Shown: positions 10,781-20,119, counted from the first letter of the stretch. The stretch: 64,000 bases of DNA from Bettongia penicillata ogilbyi (GCA_023548195.1 JAJHZJ010000270.1:62001-126000); one strand, 5' to 3'. Numbers and translations are program-made. The notes: generated by a model from the sequence alone, not told the origin.

Positions 10781-10843
10781 CAGATTCTCTGTCTCTCTGT
10801 CTCTGTCTCTCTGTCTGTCTCTGTCTCTCTCTCTCTTTCTCCT
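10781..10843. repeat. (TCTG/TC)n simple repeat
   Basis: Alternating TCTCTCTG and CTGTCTGTCTCTG units on the plus strand. Confidence 0.85.
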
Positions 10844-12360
10844 CTATAACTTTTTTGTTAAGGGAAAACCTTCACAAGAGTGACTCATCATGGCATAGAG
10901 GTCATCCTTGTTTCTTCTTCTTTTAATTAATTAATTAATTTGCTTTGAGTTTTAAACTTTCATTTCTACAAGATTTTGAGTTCCAAATTTTCTCCCTATC
11001 TCTCCCCTTCCCCCACCCAAAGACACCATGCATTCTGATTACCCCTTCCCCCAATCTGCCTTCCCTTCTATCAAACCCCTCCCTTTTCTTATCCCTATCT
11101 TCTCTATTTTCTTGTAGGGCAAGATAGATTTCTATACCCCATCCCCTGTATATCCTTTTTCCCAGTTGCATGTAAAAACAATTTTTAACATTTGTTTTCA
11201 AAACTCTGAGTTGCAACTTCTCTCCCATCCTCCCTCCCCACCCATCTCCACTGAGAAGGCAAGCAATTCAATATAGGCTATATATGGGCAGTTATGCAAA
11301 GGACTTCCATAAAAGTCATGTTGTGAAAGACAAACTATATTTCCCTTCATCATATCCTGTCCCTCATTTATTCTATTCTCTCTTTTGACTTTGTCCCTCC
11401 CCCAAAGTATTTACTTCTAATTACTCCCTCCTCCCTTTTGCCTTCCCTTCTATCATCCCCCCCACACTTCACTTATTCCCTTCTCCCCCACTTTCCTGTA
11501 GTTTAAGACAGATTTTCATACCAAATTGAGTGTGCATGTTATTTCTTCCTTAAGCCAAATGTGATGAGAGTAGATTTCACTTTTTCCCTCTCACTTCCCC
11601 TCTTTTCTGCTCTATTGAAAAGCTTTTTCTTGACTCTTTTATGAGATAATTTTCCCCACTCCATTTCTCCCTTTCTTCTCCTAATATATGCCTCTCTCAC
11701 ACCTTAATTTTAGTTTTTTTAGATATCATCCTGTCCTATTCAACTCACTCTGTGTTCTCTGTATATATGTATATAATCCTTCCAACTACCCAAATACCGA
11801 GAAAAGACTCAAAAGTTACAAATATTATCTTTCCATGTACAATGTAGGCAGTTCAACTTTAGTGAATCCCTGGTGATTTCTCTTTCCTGTCTAGCTTTTC
11901 ATGCTTCCCTTGATTCTTGTGTTTGAAAGTCAGAGTTTCTTTTCAGCTCTGGTCTTTTTATCAAGAATCCTTAAAAGTCCTCTATTTCACTGAATGACCA
12001 TTTTCCCCCTGGAAGTATTATACTCAGTTTTGCTGGGTGAATGATTCTTGATTTTAATCCTAACTTCTTTGACTTCTGGAATATCATATTCCATGCTCTT
12101 TAATCCCTTAATGTAGAAGATGCTAGCTCTTGTGTTATCCTGATTGCATTTACACAATACTTGAAATGTTTCTTTCTGGCTGCTTTTAATATTTTCTCAT
12201 TTCTCTGGGAAATCTGGAATTTGGCTACAATATTCCTAGGAGTTTTTCTTTTTGGATCTCTTTCAGGACGTGATTGGTGGATTCTTTCAATATTTATTTT
12301 GCCCTCTGGTTCTAGAACATCAGGGAAGTTTTCCTCAATAATTTCAAGAAAGATGATGTC

Positions 12361-12375
12361 TAGGCTCTTTTTTTT
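12361..12375. repeat. Target-site duplication of HAL1 copy B, left
   Basis: TAGGCTCTTTTTT, followed by the element's T-run (its poly(A) tail in sense). It matches 15317-15330 and reconstitutes ORF1 of copy A when the insertion is removed. Confidence 0.85.
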
Positions 12376-13194
12376 AAAATTTATTTATTTAACTTTTTAC
12401 ATTCATTTTCACAAAATTTTGGGTTCCAAATTTTCTCCCCTTTTATCCCCTCCCCCCACCCCAATACCCCAAGTAATCTAATTTTCCCTATCTCCAATCT
12501 GCACTCTCTTCTGTCATCCCTCCCTTCTCTTGTCTCCATCTTCTCTTTTCTCCTGTAGGGCCAGACGACTTTCTATTCCTCATTAGCTGTATGTCTTCTT
12601 TCCTAGTAGCAACAGCAATACTAAAGAGTTGTTCCTAAAACTTTGAGTTCCAAATTCTCCCCATCCCTCCCTCCCCACCCATTCCTTTTGGGAAGGGAGG
12701 TAACTCAATATAGGCCATATCTGTGTAATTTTGCAAATGTCTTCCCTGATAGTCATGTTGTGTAAGACTAACTGAATTACCCTCCATCCTACCCTGCCCC
12801 TCATTGTTTCTCTTCTATCTTTTGATCCTGTCCCTCTGCAAGTGTTGACTTCAAATTGCTCCCTCCTCCCTTTGCCCTCCCTTCCATCACCCCCCCTTGC
12901 TTATCTCCTTCTCCCCCACTTTCCTGTACTGTAAGATAGGTTTTCATACCAAAATGAGTGTGCATTTTATTCCTTCCTTTAGTCAAATGTGATGAGGGTA
13001 AACTAATTTTTTTTTCTCAGCTCTCCTCTTTTTGCCCTCCACTAAGAAGTCTCCTACTTGCCTCTTAAATGACGTATAATTACCCCATTCCATTTCACCC
13101 TCTTTCCTCCCACTACATTTCTCTCTCACCATTTACCTTAATTTTTTTAAGATATGGTCCCATCGTATTCAATCCACTCTGTGCTCTCTGTCTC

Positions 13195-13253
13195 TGTATG
13201 TGTGTGCATGTGTGTATGTGTGTGTTCATGCATGTGTGTACGTGTGTGTGTGG
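13195..13253. repeat. Internal TG microsatellite of HAL1 copy B 3' UTR
   Basis: TG repeat with CATG/TATG/TACG interruptions between CTCTCTGTCTC and GGTCCCACCAACTAC. The same flanks bound TG runs in the other HAL1 copies. Confidence 0.9.
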
Positions 13254-13386
13254 TCCCACCAACTACCCAGATACTGAAAAATTTTAAGAGTTACAAATAT
13301 TGTCTTTCCATGTAGGAATGTAAACAGTTCACTTCTGGTAAGTCCCTTAAGACTTCTCTTTGCTGTTTATTTTTTCATGCTTCTTC

Positions 13387-14226
13387 TTATTCTTGTGTTT
13401 GAAAGTCAAATTTTCTTTTCAGCTCTGGTCTTTTCATCAAGAATGATTGAAAGTCCTCTGTTTCATTGAAAGACCATATTTTCCTTTGAAGTATTATAGT
13501 CAGTTTAGCTGGGTAGGTGATTCTTGGTTTGAGTCCTAGTTCCTTTGACTTCTGGAATATCCTATTCCACGCCCTTCGGTCCCTTAATGTAGAGGCTGCT
13601 AGATCTTGAGTTATCCTGATTGTATTTCCACAGTACTGGAATTGTTTCTTTCTAGCTGCTTGCAAGATTTTCTCCTTGAGCTGGGAATTCTGGAATTTGG
13701 CCACAATGTTCCTAGGAGTTTCTCTTTTTGGATCTCTTTCAGGTGGTGATCGATGGATTCTCTCAATACTTATTTTGCCCTCTGGTTCTAGAATGTCAGG
13801 GCAGTTTTCCTTGACAATTTCATGGAAGATGATATCTAGGCTCTTTTTTTGATCATGGCTTTCAGGTAGTCCCATAATTTTTAAATTGTCTCTCCTGGAT
13901 CTATTTTCCAGATCAGTTGTTTTTCCCATGAGATATTTCACATTCTCTTCCATTTTTTCATTCTTTTGGTTTTGTTTGGTGATTTCTTGGTTTCTCGTAA
14001 AGTCATTAGACTCCATCTGTTCCATTCTAATTTTGAGAGAACTATTAAATTCAGTGAGCTTTTGAACCTCTTTTTCCATTTGGCTCATTCTGCTTTTGAA
14101 AGCATTCTTCTCCTCATTGGCTTTTTGAACCTCTTTTGCCAATTGAGTGAGCCTATTCTTCAAGGTGTTATTTTCTTCAGCGTTTTTTTTGGGTCTCCTT
14201 AACCAAGGTATTGACCCGTTTTTCAT
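13387..14226 (-). CDS. HAL1 copy B ORF1, coiled-coil and RNA-binding part (279 codons)
   Basis: Homologue of L1 ORF1p, which coats L1 RNA in the cytoplasm as a coiled-coil trimer. Residues about 18-95 are heptad-rich (NRLTQLAKEVQKANEEKNAF), about 110-160 form the RRM-like core (NLKIMGLPESHDQKKSL), and about 165-260 the basic C-terminal domain (RETPRNIVAKF, ILQAARKKQFQYCGNTIR, RITYPAKL). It has no internal stop. An ATG at 14224-14226 opens the frame, but residues 1-14 are the out-of-frame reading of the N-terminal ORF, so the natural start is doubtful: the join to the N-terminal ORF is broken by an 11-nt C/A tract at 14183-14193. It ends DFQSFL...FQTQE, 22 residues beyond the TAA found in copies A, C, D and G. 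Whether it is expressed is unknown. Confidence 0.75.
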   Translation of the reverse strand: MKNGSIPWLRRPKKNAEENNTLKNRLTQLAKEVQKANEEKNAFKSRMSQMEKEVQKLTEFNSSLKIRMEQMESNDFTRNQEITKQNQKNEKMEENVKYLMGKTTDLENRSRRDNLKIMGLPESHDQKKSLDIIFHEIVKENCPDILEPEGKISIERIHRSPPERDPKRETPRNIVAKFQNSQLKEKILQAARKKQFQYCGNTIRITQDLAASTLRDRRAWNRIFQKSKELGLKPRITYPAKLTIILQRKIWSFNETEDFQSFLMKRPELKRKFDFQTQE

Positions 14227-14494
14227 ACTTTTCTTGCATCTCTCTCATTTCTCTTCCCAGTTTTTCCTCCACCTGTCTAACTTTCTTTTCAAAATCCTCT
14301 TTGAGCTCTTCCAAGGCCTGAGCCCACCTGACATCCCCCTGGGGTGTCTGGGATGCTGAAGCCCCGCCCTCCACATCTTTCCCTGATGGCAAAAATATTT
14401 CCTCGTTGTCGTTGTCAGATCCGAAAGTCGGGATCATTTGCATTTGTTGGAAATAACTCTCTATAGTCTTATTTTTCTTCCCTTTTCTAGGCAT
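14177..14494 (-). CDS. HAL1 copy B ORF1, N-terminal part (105 codons)
   Basis: Starts with ATG at 14492-14494 (MPRKGKKNKTIESYF), the conserved HAL1/L1-type ORF1 beginning in this window. A basic opening is followed by an acidic linker and a heptad-rich stretch (EELKEDFEKKVRQVEEKLGREMREMQEKYEKRVNTL) that should start the coiled coil. It ends a few codons after the C/A tract (KETQKKR stop). The next segment of the same protein lies in another frame and overlaps by 50 nt. In copy D the equivalent tract is in frame, showing that the two parts belong to one ancestral ORF1. Confidence 0.7.
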   Translation of the reverse strand: MPRKGKKNKTIESYFQQMQMIPTFGSDNDNEEIFLPSGKDVEGGASASQTPQGDVRWAQALEELKEDFEKKVRQVEEKLGREMREMQEKYEKRVNTLVKETQKKR

Positions 14495-14502
14495 TTTCCC
14501 AG

Positions 14503-14997
14503 CTAGTTACTTGACTTCTGAGATTCCTGTCCACCCCCACCTAGATCTGCCCAGCTAGTGCTTGGGCTCTGAGATTCAAATGGGCTTTCCACGCTGCTAA
14601 TCAATGTGAGCTTAAGTTCTGGTGCTGGGGTGGGGGCAGGACCGCCTCCCAGGCTCAGCTCCCTCAGGGGCTTTATGCAGAGACTTTCAGGAAGGGACCA
14701 GGTGGGGGTGGCGCCTCCCAGGCTCAGTTCCCTGAGGGGCTTTATGCAGAGGCCTTCAGTAGTGGAGCAGGGTGGGGCAGGGCCGTCTCCCATGGTCAGC
14801 TCCCTTAGGTTGTTTATGCAGAGACTTTCAGTAATGAAGATCCTGCCTGCTGCTGGGGAAGTCCTGGGCCACCGCTGCCTCCGCTGCCGCCCACACCTCT
14901 GCCTCCGCTGCTTCCTGCCCCATCTCTGCCACTGCCGCTTCCTCCCAAGGGGGCCCGAGTCACGGAGACACCCCACTCCCCTCAGCCAGCCAGCCAT
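14503..14997 (-). other. Upstream ORF in the HAL1 copy B 5' UTR (164 codons from ATG)
   Basis: An open frame from ATG at 14995-14997 to TAG at 14503-14505, ending 8 nt before the ORF1 ATG. About half of it reads the three tandem 70-bp units, giving repeats of ESLCIKPLRELSLGG. Composition is that of a GC-rich 5' UTR and there is no known domain. Copy C lacks the terminal TAG, reading TGG there. Probably incidental, but the close spacing would allow termination-reinitiation. Confidence 0.3.
14632..14840 (-). repeat. Three tandem ~70-bp units in the HAL1 copy B 5' UTR
   Basis: The landmark TTATGCAGAG occurs at 14673, 14742 and 14814, each preceded by CCTCCCAGGCTCAG or CCTCCC..GGTCAG. Spacings are 69 and 72 bp. 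Copies C and G have a single unit at the same place (about 19170-19225 and 56848-56905). Confidence 0.85.
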
Positions 14998-15298
14998 CTC
15001 TCTCACTGACCTGTAGCTTCTGTGGGTGGAGGGACTTTCCCGGCTGCTGGAGCTTCCGTTCCTGAAGCCTGCTCAGGTCAGCATCTCTGGGGCCGCGGCC
15101 AGGGCAGCGCTGGGGTGGGGTCTGCTTTCCGGGGCGCGACGGAACCTGGGGACGGGTCTCCAGGGCTCTCTGGCACGGAAATCTCTTCCGCTCCATTTCT
15201 GTACCCCTTTCAGTGGTCCAGAAGTTATGGGGGTCTGTTTTTACATTAATTCTATGGGCTGTGGGTTGGAGCTCGTAAACGTGCATCCTTCTACTCCA

Positions 15299-15311
15299 CC
15301 ATCTTGGCTCC
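15299..15311 (-). promoter_or_regulatory. YY1-type site at the 5' end of HAL1 copy B
   Basis: CCATCTTGGCTCC on the plus strand, that is GGAGCCAAGATGG in sense, within 20 bp of the element's first base. In human L1 an equivalent AAGATGGC near +20 binds YY1 and fixes the start site; the role here is by analogy. Confidence 0.5.
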
Positions 15312-15316
15312 ACCCC

Positions 15317-15330
15317 TAGGCTCTTTTTTT
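15317..15330. repeat. Target-site duplication of HAL1 copy B, right
   Basis: TAGGCTCTTTTTTT, the partner of 12361-12375. Copy A's ORF1 resumes at once with TGATCATGGCTTTCA. Confidence 0.85.
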
Positions 15331-16478
15331 GATCATGGCTTTCATGTAGTCCCATCATTTTTAAATTGTTTCTCCTGGATCTATTTTCCAGGTCAGTTGT
15401 TTTTCCAATGAGATATCTCACACTGTCTGCTATTTTTTCATTCCTTTGGTTTTGTTTTATAATTTCTTTATTTTTCATAAAGTCGTTTGTTTCCATCTGC
15501 TCCATTCTAATGTTTCAGTGAGTTTTGGGATCTCCTTTTCCAGCTGGCCAATTCTGCTTTTTAGAGCATTTTTCTTCTCATTGGCTTTTTAAATTTCTTT
15601 TGCCATTTGTGTTAATCTAGTTTTAAAAGGGTTATTCTCTTCAGCATTTTTTGGGTCTCCTTTAGCAAACAGTCGACCCATTTTTCATGATTTTCTTGCA
15701 TCACTTTCATTTCTCTTCTCAATTTTGCTCCATTTCTCTTATTTGATTTTCAAAATCCTTTTGGAGTTCTTCCATGGCCTGAGACCAGTTCAAATTTTTC
15801 TTGGTTGCTTTGAATGGAGGAGCTTTGACTTTGTTTTCTTCTGTTTGCATCCTTGTCACCAAAGTAAGATTCTATAGACTGATTCTTTTTCGGAGTTTTT
15901 CTCATTTCCCTAGCCATTTATTTGACTTTTGAGCTCTTTGTTAAGGTATATCTCTGCTTCCAGTGGAGATGGGGGGGTGTACTGTCAGCCACTTGATTTC
16001 TCCACAATCTGTGGGCCTACAGCTGCAGAAATAGTCTCTGTCTCTGCCCCTGATGCTTCTGCTGGTGCGGCTACTGAGAGTTCCTCCACCCTCTTCCCCT
16101 TCTGCTGCCCTGGGACTGGGGCCTGCCCACTCCTCTCTCCCACACTGATCCCACAGGATTTTTCCTCTGACCCTCCAATTTGTCCTTGGCATTTGGGGTC
16201 CTTAAGTCTGGAAACTGCCAGAGGTATGAGACATTCAGTCTCCCCAAGGCCTTATCGGTCCTGTCTGTGCTGGTGCAGCTGACAAAATGCACTCTGCTCC
16301 CAGCATGACACAATAGATCTTCCAGGCTGTCTAAGGCTGGAAATTTGCTTCACTCCATCATTCTCTGGGTTCTACAACTCCAGAATTTGTGTAGAGCCAT
16401 TTTTTACAGGTATTTGGCTGGGCTTGCCAGGAGCTCTCTAGAAAGGCCATGCTGTTACTCCACTGTCATCTTGATTTC

Positions 16479-16665
16479 TTAAGCCATTCCCAGCAAATCA
16501 CAAATTCCAGCAGGTCTTGCCAACATGGGAAGTTATAAGTATATTTTCAGTGATTGGCTGTATGTTCACTCTCCAAGGAGCAACTTATCCAAAATTGAAA
16601 AGGGTCATTACTAGGCAGGTTCTGGGGTAATGAATATTTCAGACATGGTTATTCTTGAGATTTAG
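16479..16665. other. Unassigned spacer between HAL1 A and a SINE
   Basis: No recognisable repeat or gene. Confidence 0.4.
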
Positions 16666-16818
16666 AGGCAGCTGGATGGCTCAGTGGATAAAATGCTTGG
16701 CCTGGAATCAGAAAGAACTACATTCAAATGTGACCTCAAATACTTACTACATGTGTCACCCTGGGCAAGTCACTTGACTTATGTTTACCTAATCCACTGG
16801 AAAAGGAAGTTGCAAACC

Positions 16819-16832
16819 ACTCCAGTATCTTT
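16819..16832. repeat. Target-site duplication of HAL1 copy C, left
   Basis: ACTCCAGTATCTTT, identical to 19659-19672. It merges with the element's T-run. Confidence 0.9.
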
Positions 16833-17658
16833 TTTTTTATATAAATTTATTTATTTAACTTTTTACATTCATTTTCACAAAATTTTGTGTTCCAAATTTT
16901 CTCCCCATTTGTCACCCCCCACCCCAATACACCAAGCATTCTAATTTCCCCTATCACCAATCCGCCCTCTCTTCTATCAACCCTCCCTTCTCTTGTCCCC
17001 ATCTGCTCTTTTGTTCTGTAGGGCCAGATGACTTTCTATTCCCCATTAACTGTATTTCTTATTTCCTAGTAGCAACAACAATACTCCACAGTTGTTCCTA
17101 AACCTTTGAGTTCCAAATTCTCCCCATCCCTCCTTCCCCACCCATTTCCTTTGGGAAGGCAGGCAATTCAATATAGGCCCTAACGGTGTAGTTTTGCAAA
17201 TGACTTTGATAATAGTCGTGTTGTGTAAGACTAACTATTTCCCTGCATCCTATCCTTCCACCCATTGTTTCTATTCTGTCTTTTGATCCTGTCCCACCCC
17301 AAGAATGTTGACTTCAAATTTCTCCCTCCTCCCATTGCCCTCCCTTCCATCATCCCCCCCAACCCTGCTTATCTCCTCCTCCACTTTCCTGTATTGTAAG
17401 ATAGGTTTTCATACCAAAATAAGTGTGCATTTCATTCCTTCCTTTAGTCGAATGTAATGAGAGTAAACTTCATGTTTTTTCTCAGCTCTCCTCTTTTTCC
17501 CTCCACTAAAAGTCTCCTGCTTGCCTCTTGAATGAGAGATAATTTACCCCTTTCCATTTCACCCTCTCTCCTCCCACTACATTTCTCTCTCACCATTTAC
17601 CTTAATTTCTTTTAAGATATGATCCCATCCTATTCAATTCACTCTGTGCTCTCTGTCT

Positions 17659-17758
17659 CTGTGTGTGCATGCATGTGTGTATGTGTGTGCATGCACACAT
17701 GTACGTGTGTGTGCATGCACACGTGTATGTGTGTGTGTGCGTGCATGTGTGTATGTGT
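17659..17758. repeat. Internal TG microsatellite of HAL1 copy C 3' UTR
   Basis: About 100 bp of TG with CATG and CACACATG interruptions, at the same 3' UTR site as in the other HAL1 copies. It is the longest of the set. Confidence 0.9.
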
Positions 17759-17953
17759 AGTCCCACCAACTACCCAGATACTGAAAAGTTTTAAGAGTTA
17801 CAAATACTGTCTTTCCATGTAGGAATGTAAACAGTTCACCTTTGGTAAGTCCTTTATGACTTCTCTTTGCTGTTTGCTTTTTCATGCTTCTTCTCATTCT
17901 TCTGTTTGAAGGTCAAATTTTCTTTTCAGCTCTGATCTTTTCATCAAGAATGC

Positions 17954-18995
17954 TTAAAAGTCCTCTGTTTCATTGAAAGACCATATTTTCCCCTGAAGTA
18001 TTATACTCAGTTTAGCTGGGTAGGTGATTCTTTGTTTGAGTCCTAGTTCCTTTGACTTCTGGAATATCCTATTCCACACCCTTCCATCCCTTAATGTAGA
18101 AGCTGCTAGATCTTGTGTTATCCTGATTGTATTTCCACAATACTGGAATTGTTTCTTTCTAGCTGCTTGCAAGATTTTCTCCTTGACCTGGGAACTCTGG
18201 AATTTGGCCACAATGTTCCTAGGAGTTTCTCTTTTTGGATCTCTTTCAGGCAGTGATCAGTGGATTCCTTCAATACTTATTTTGCCCTCTGGTTCTAGAA
18301 TTTCATGGCAGTTTTCCTTGATGATTTCATGGAAGATGATGTCTAGGCTCTTTTTTTGATCATGGCTTTCAGGTAGTCCCATCATTTTTAAATTGTTTCT
18401 CCTGGATCTGTTTTCCAGGTCAGTTGTTTTTTCCAATGAGATATTTCACATTATCTTCCATTTTTCATTCTTTTGGTTTTGTTTGGTGATTTCTTGATTT
18501 CTCATAAAGTCATTAGACTCCATCTATTCTATTCTAATTTTAAGAGAACTATTTTCTTCAGTGAGCTTTTGAACCTCTTTTTCCACTTGGCTAATTCTGC
18601 TTTCGAAAGCATTCTTCTCCTCATTGGCTTTTTGAACCTCTTTTGCCAATTGAGTTAGCCTATTTTTCAAGGTGTTATTTTCTTCAGCATTTTTTTGGGG
18701 TCTCCTTTACCAAGGTATTGACCCGTTTTTCATGTTTTTCTTGCTTCTCTCTCATTTCTCTTCCCAGTTTTTCCTCCACCTGTCTAATTTGATTTTCAAA
18801 ATCCTTTTTGAGCTCTTCCATGGCCTGAGCACATTGGATATCTATTTTGAATTTTTGGGATACAGAGGCCTTGGCTTCTATGTCTTTCCCTGATGGTAAG
18901 CATTGTTCTTCCTCATCAGAAAGGAAAGGAGGAAACATCTGTTCACCAAGAAAGTAGCCTTCTATGATCTTATTTTTCTTCCCTTTTCTGGACAT
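17954..18995 (-). pseudogene. HAL1 copy C ORF1 (frameshifted, with stops)
   Basis: The N-terminal part starts at ATG 18993-18995 (MSRKGKKNKIIEGYFLGEQ) and runs 103 codons to the C/A tract at 18690-18700. That tract is 11 nt (4 C + 7 A in sense), so the coiled coil continues in another frame. Further breaks lie in the coiled coil, and a TGA replaces the Arg codon before SLPERDPKRE. The C-terminal domain (17954-18211) is otherwise readable and ends NETEDF with TAA. Confidence 0.8.
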
Positions 18996-19658
18996 TTTCC
19001 AAGCCAGTTACTTGACTTCTGAGATTCCTGTCCACCCCCGCCTAGATCCACCCAGTTAGTGCTTGGAGTCTGAGATTCAAATGCTGCTCCCCAGCCTCAG
19101 GGCTTTCAGTGGTGGGCGGGGCTGTTATTCAATGTGAGCTTAAGTTCTGGTGCTCAGGTGGGGGCAGGGCCACCTCCCAGGCTCAGTTCCCTCAGCGGGT
19201 TTATGTGGAGACCTTCAGTAATGGATCTGAGGTCCTGCCTGCTCTGGGAGCCCCTGGCCACTGCTGCCTCTGCCACTGCCTCCCGAGGGGGCCTGCGTTA
19301 TGGAGACACCCTGCTCCCCTCTCAGCCAGCTCAGAAGTCTCTCTCACTGACCTGTGCACCTGTGGTTGGAGGGACCTTCGTGGCCACCGGAGGTTCCATC
19401 CTTGAAGCCTGCTCGGATCTGCTCCCCTCGGTGCTGTGCGGCCAAGGCAGGGCTGGGCTCCACTGTCTGGTGCCTGATGGACCTTTGGTGCTGGTTTTTC
19501 AGGGCTCTCTGGAATGGAAATCTCCTCCACTGCATTGCTGCATGGCATCCACTGCTTCAGAATTTTTGGGGAGTTCTTTTTGCAGGAAATTTATGGGTTA
19601 TGGGTTTGGAGCTAGCATATGTGAGTCTTTCTACCCTGCCATCTTGGCTCCTCCCCCT

Positions 19659-19672
19659 ACTCCAGTATCTTT
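19659..19672. repeat. Target-site duplication of HAL1 copy C, right
   Basis: ACTCCAGTATCTTT, partner of 16819-16832. Confidence 0.9.
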
Positions 19673-19914
19673 GATAAGAAAATCCCATACAAGGTCTTGA
19701 AGAGTCAGACACAACTGAACAACAATAATTAGTGAAGTCCTTCTACTAAGGTACAGAGGGGTTGCTATCTGCATCTATGTAGGAAGTACTCCCCCCTACA
19801 CTGACTCAATAGGTTCTTGAAACATCCCATTAAGAGGGGGAAAATGAAGTCAATATCATGATGAGAATCATGTGTCAATTGGAAATAATTGGGGGGGCAG
19901 TGGAAGAAGTTGTT

Positions 19915-20100
19915 TTGTTCAGTGGAAAGAGTATTGGACCTAAGAGTCAGAAGGCCTGCCTTGGAGTCCTAAATCAGACTCTTACTAGCTGTGTAACCTT
20001 TGAAAAGCCGTAGATTCTCTCTGAGCTTCAGTTTCCTCATTTGTAACATGAGAGGGTTGAACTTGATAATCTCTAGGGTATTCTCCCTTCCCCTCAGTGA
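19915..20100 (+). repeat. MIR/THER1-type SINE
   Basis: TCAGTGGAAAGAGTATTGGAC, CTCTTACTAGCTGTGTAACC, CTTCAGTTTCCTCATTTGTAA and GGGTTGAACTTGATAATCTC run in plus orientation. Confidence 0.6.
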
Positions 20101-20119
20101 ATACATACCACCTACTTCT

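Larger units (their letters stand above)
12376..15316 (-). mobile_element. HAL1 copy B (young, complete)
   Basis: A 2.94-kb half-L1 nested in copy A. In sense order: 5' end at 15316 with the GGAGCCAAGATGG motif (complement of 15299-15311), a GC-rich 5' UTR of about 820 bp, ORF1 in two overlapping frames (14494 to 13387), about 1.0 kb of purine-rich 3' UTR with an internal CA microsatellite, and an A tail. No ORF2 and no reverse-transcriptase motifs lie between ORF1 and the tail. The 13-bp target duplication shows insertion by L1-type target-primed reverse transcription, presumably with L1 enzyme supplied in trans. The best-preserved ORF1 of the window is here. Confidence 0.9.
11971..15917 (-). 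pseudogene. ORF1 of HAL1 copy A (interrupted and decayed)
   Basis: Homologous to L1 ORF1p, the RNA-binding chaperone of L1 ribonucleoprotein. Start codon is at 15915-15917 (MAREMRKTPKKN...), followed by an N-terminal segment, coiled coil and the KKSL region, after which 2.9 kb of copy B intervenes. The RRM/C-terminal half resumes at 12360 and stops with TAA at 11971-11973. Many frameshifts and stops are present, and the C/A tract at 15655-15663 is 9 nt, one short of the in-frame 10. Confidence 0.75.
10925..16478 (-). mobile_element. HAL1 copy A (older), split by HAL1 copy B
   Basis: Minus-strand half-L1. From its 3' end: A/T-rich tail (10925-10942), pyrimidine-rich 3' UTR (to about 11970), the C-terminal part of ORF1 (11971-12360), an interruption by copy B, the rest of ORF1 (15331-15917), then a 5' UTR of about 560 bp ending near TCATCTTGATTTC. 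The 3' UTR runs straight into the ORF1 stop, so no reverse transcriptase was ever between them. It is more diverged than B, as expected for the host of a nested insertion. Confidence 0.8.
16831..19658 (-). mobile_element. HAL1 copy C (young, complete)
   Basis: A 2.83-kb half-L1: 5' end at 19658 with the GGAGCCAAGATGG motif (complement of 19639-19651), 5' UTR of about 660 bp with a single 70-bp unit, ORF1 remnant (18995 to 17954), 3' UTR with a TG/CA microsatellite (17659-17758), A tail at 16831-16838. ORF2 is absent. Confidence 0.9.
16666..19730 (+). mobile_element. tRNA-headed marsupial SINE split by HAL1 copy C
   Basis: The head and body (GGCAGCTGGATGGCTCAGTGG, GGGCAAGTCACTTGACTT, GGAAGTTGCAAACCACTCCAG) occupy 16666-16830. 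The tail (TTTGATAAGAAAATCCC, GAAGAGTCAGACACAACTGAA, CAACAATAATT) resumes at 19659-19730. Removing copy C and one target duplication restores a continuous SINE. Confidence 0.9.

Noticed and set aside
14606..15016. 136-codon antisense frame in the HAL1 copy B 5' UTR as an ORF0-like gene
   Set aside because: Its repeats are the complement of the three tandem units. No matching frame of similar content persists in copies C and G, so coding is unsupported.
19134..19700. 188-codon plus-strand frame across the HAL1 copy C 5' UTR and SINE tail
   Set aside because: Antisense to the HAL1 5' UTR, GC-rich with no domain, and it crosses the element boundary into the SINE. Antisense 5' UTR ORFs are known in primate L1, but nothing here supports one.
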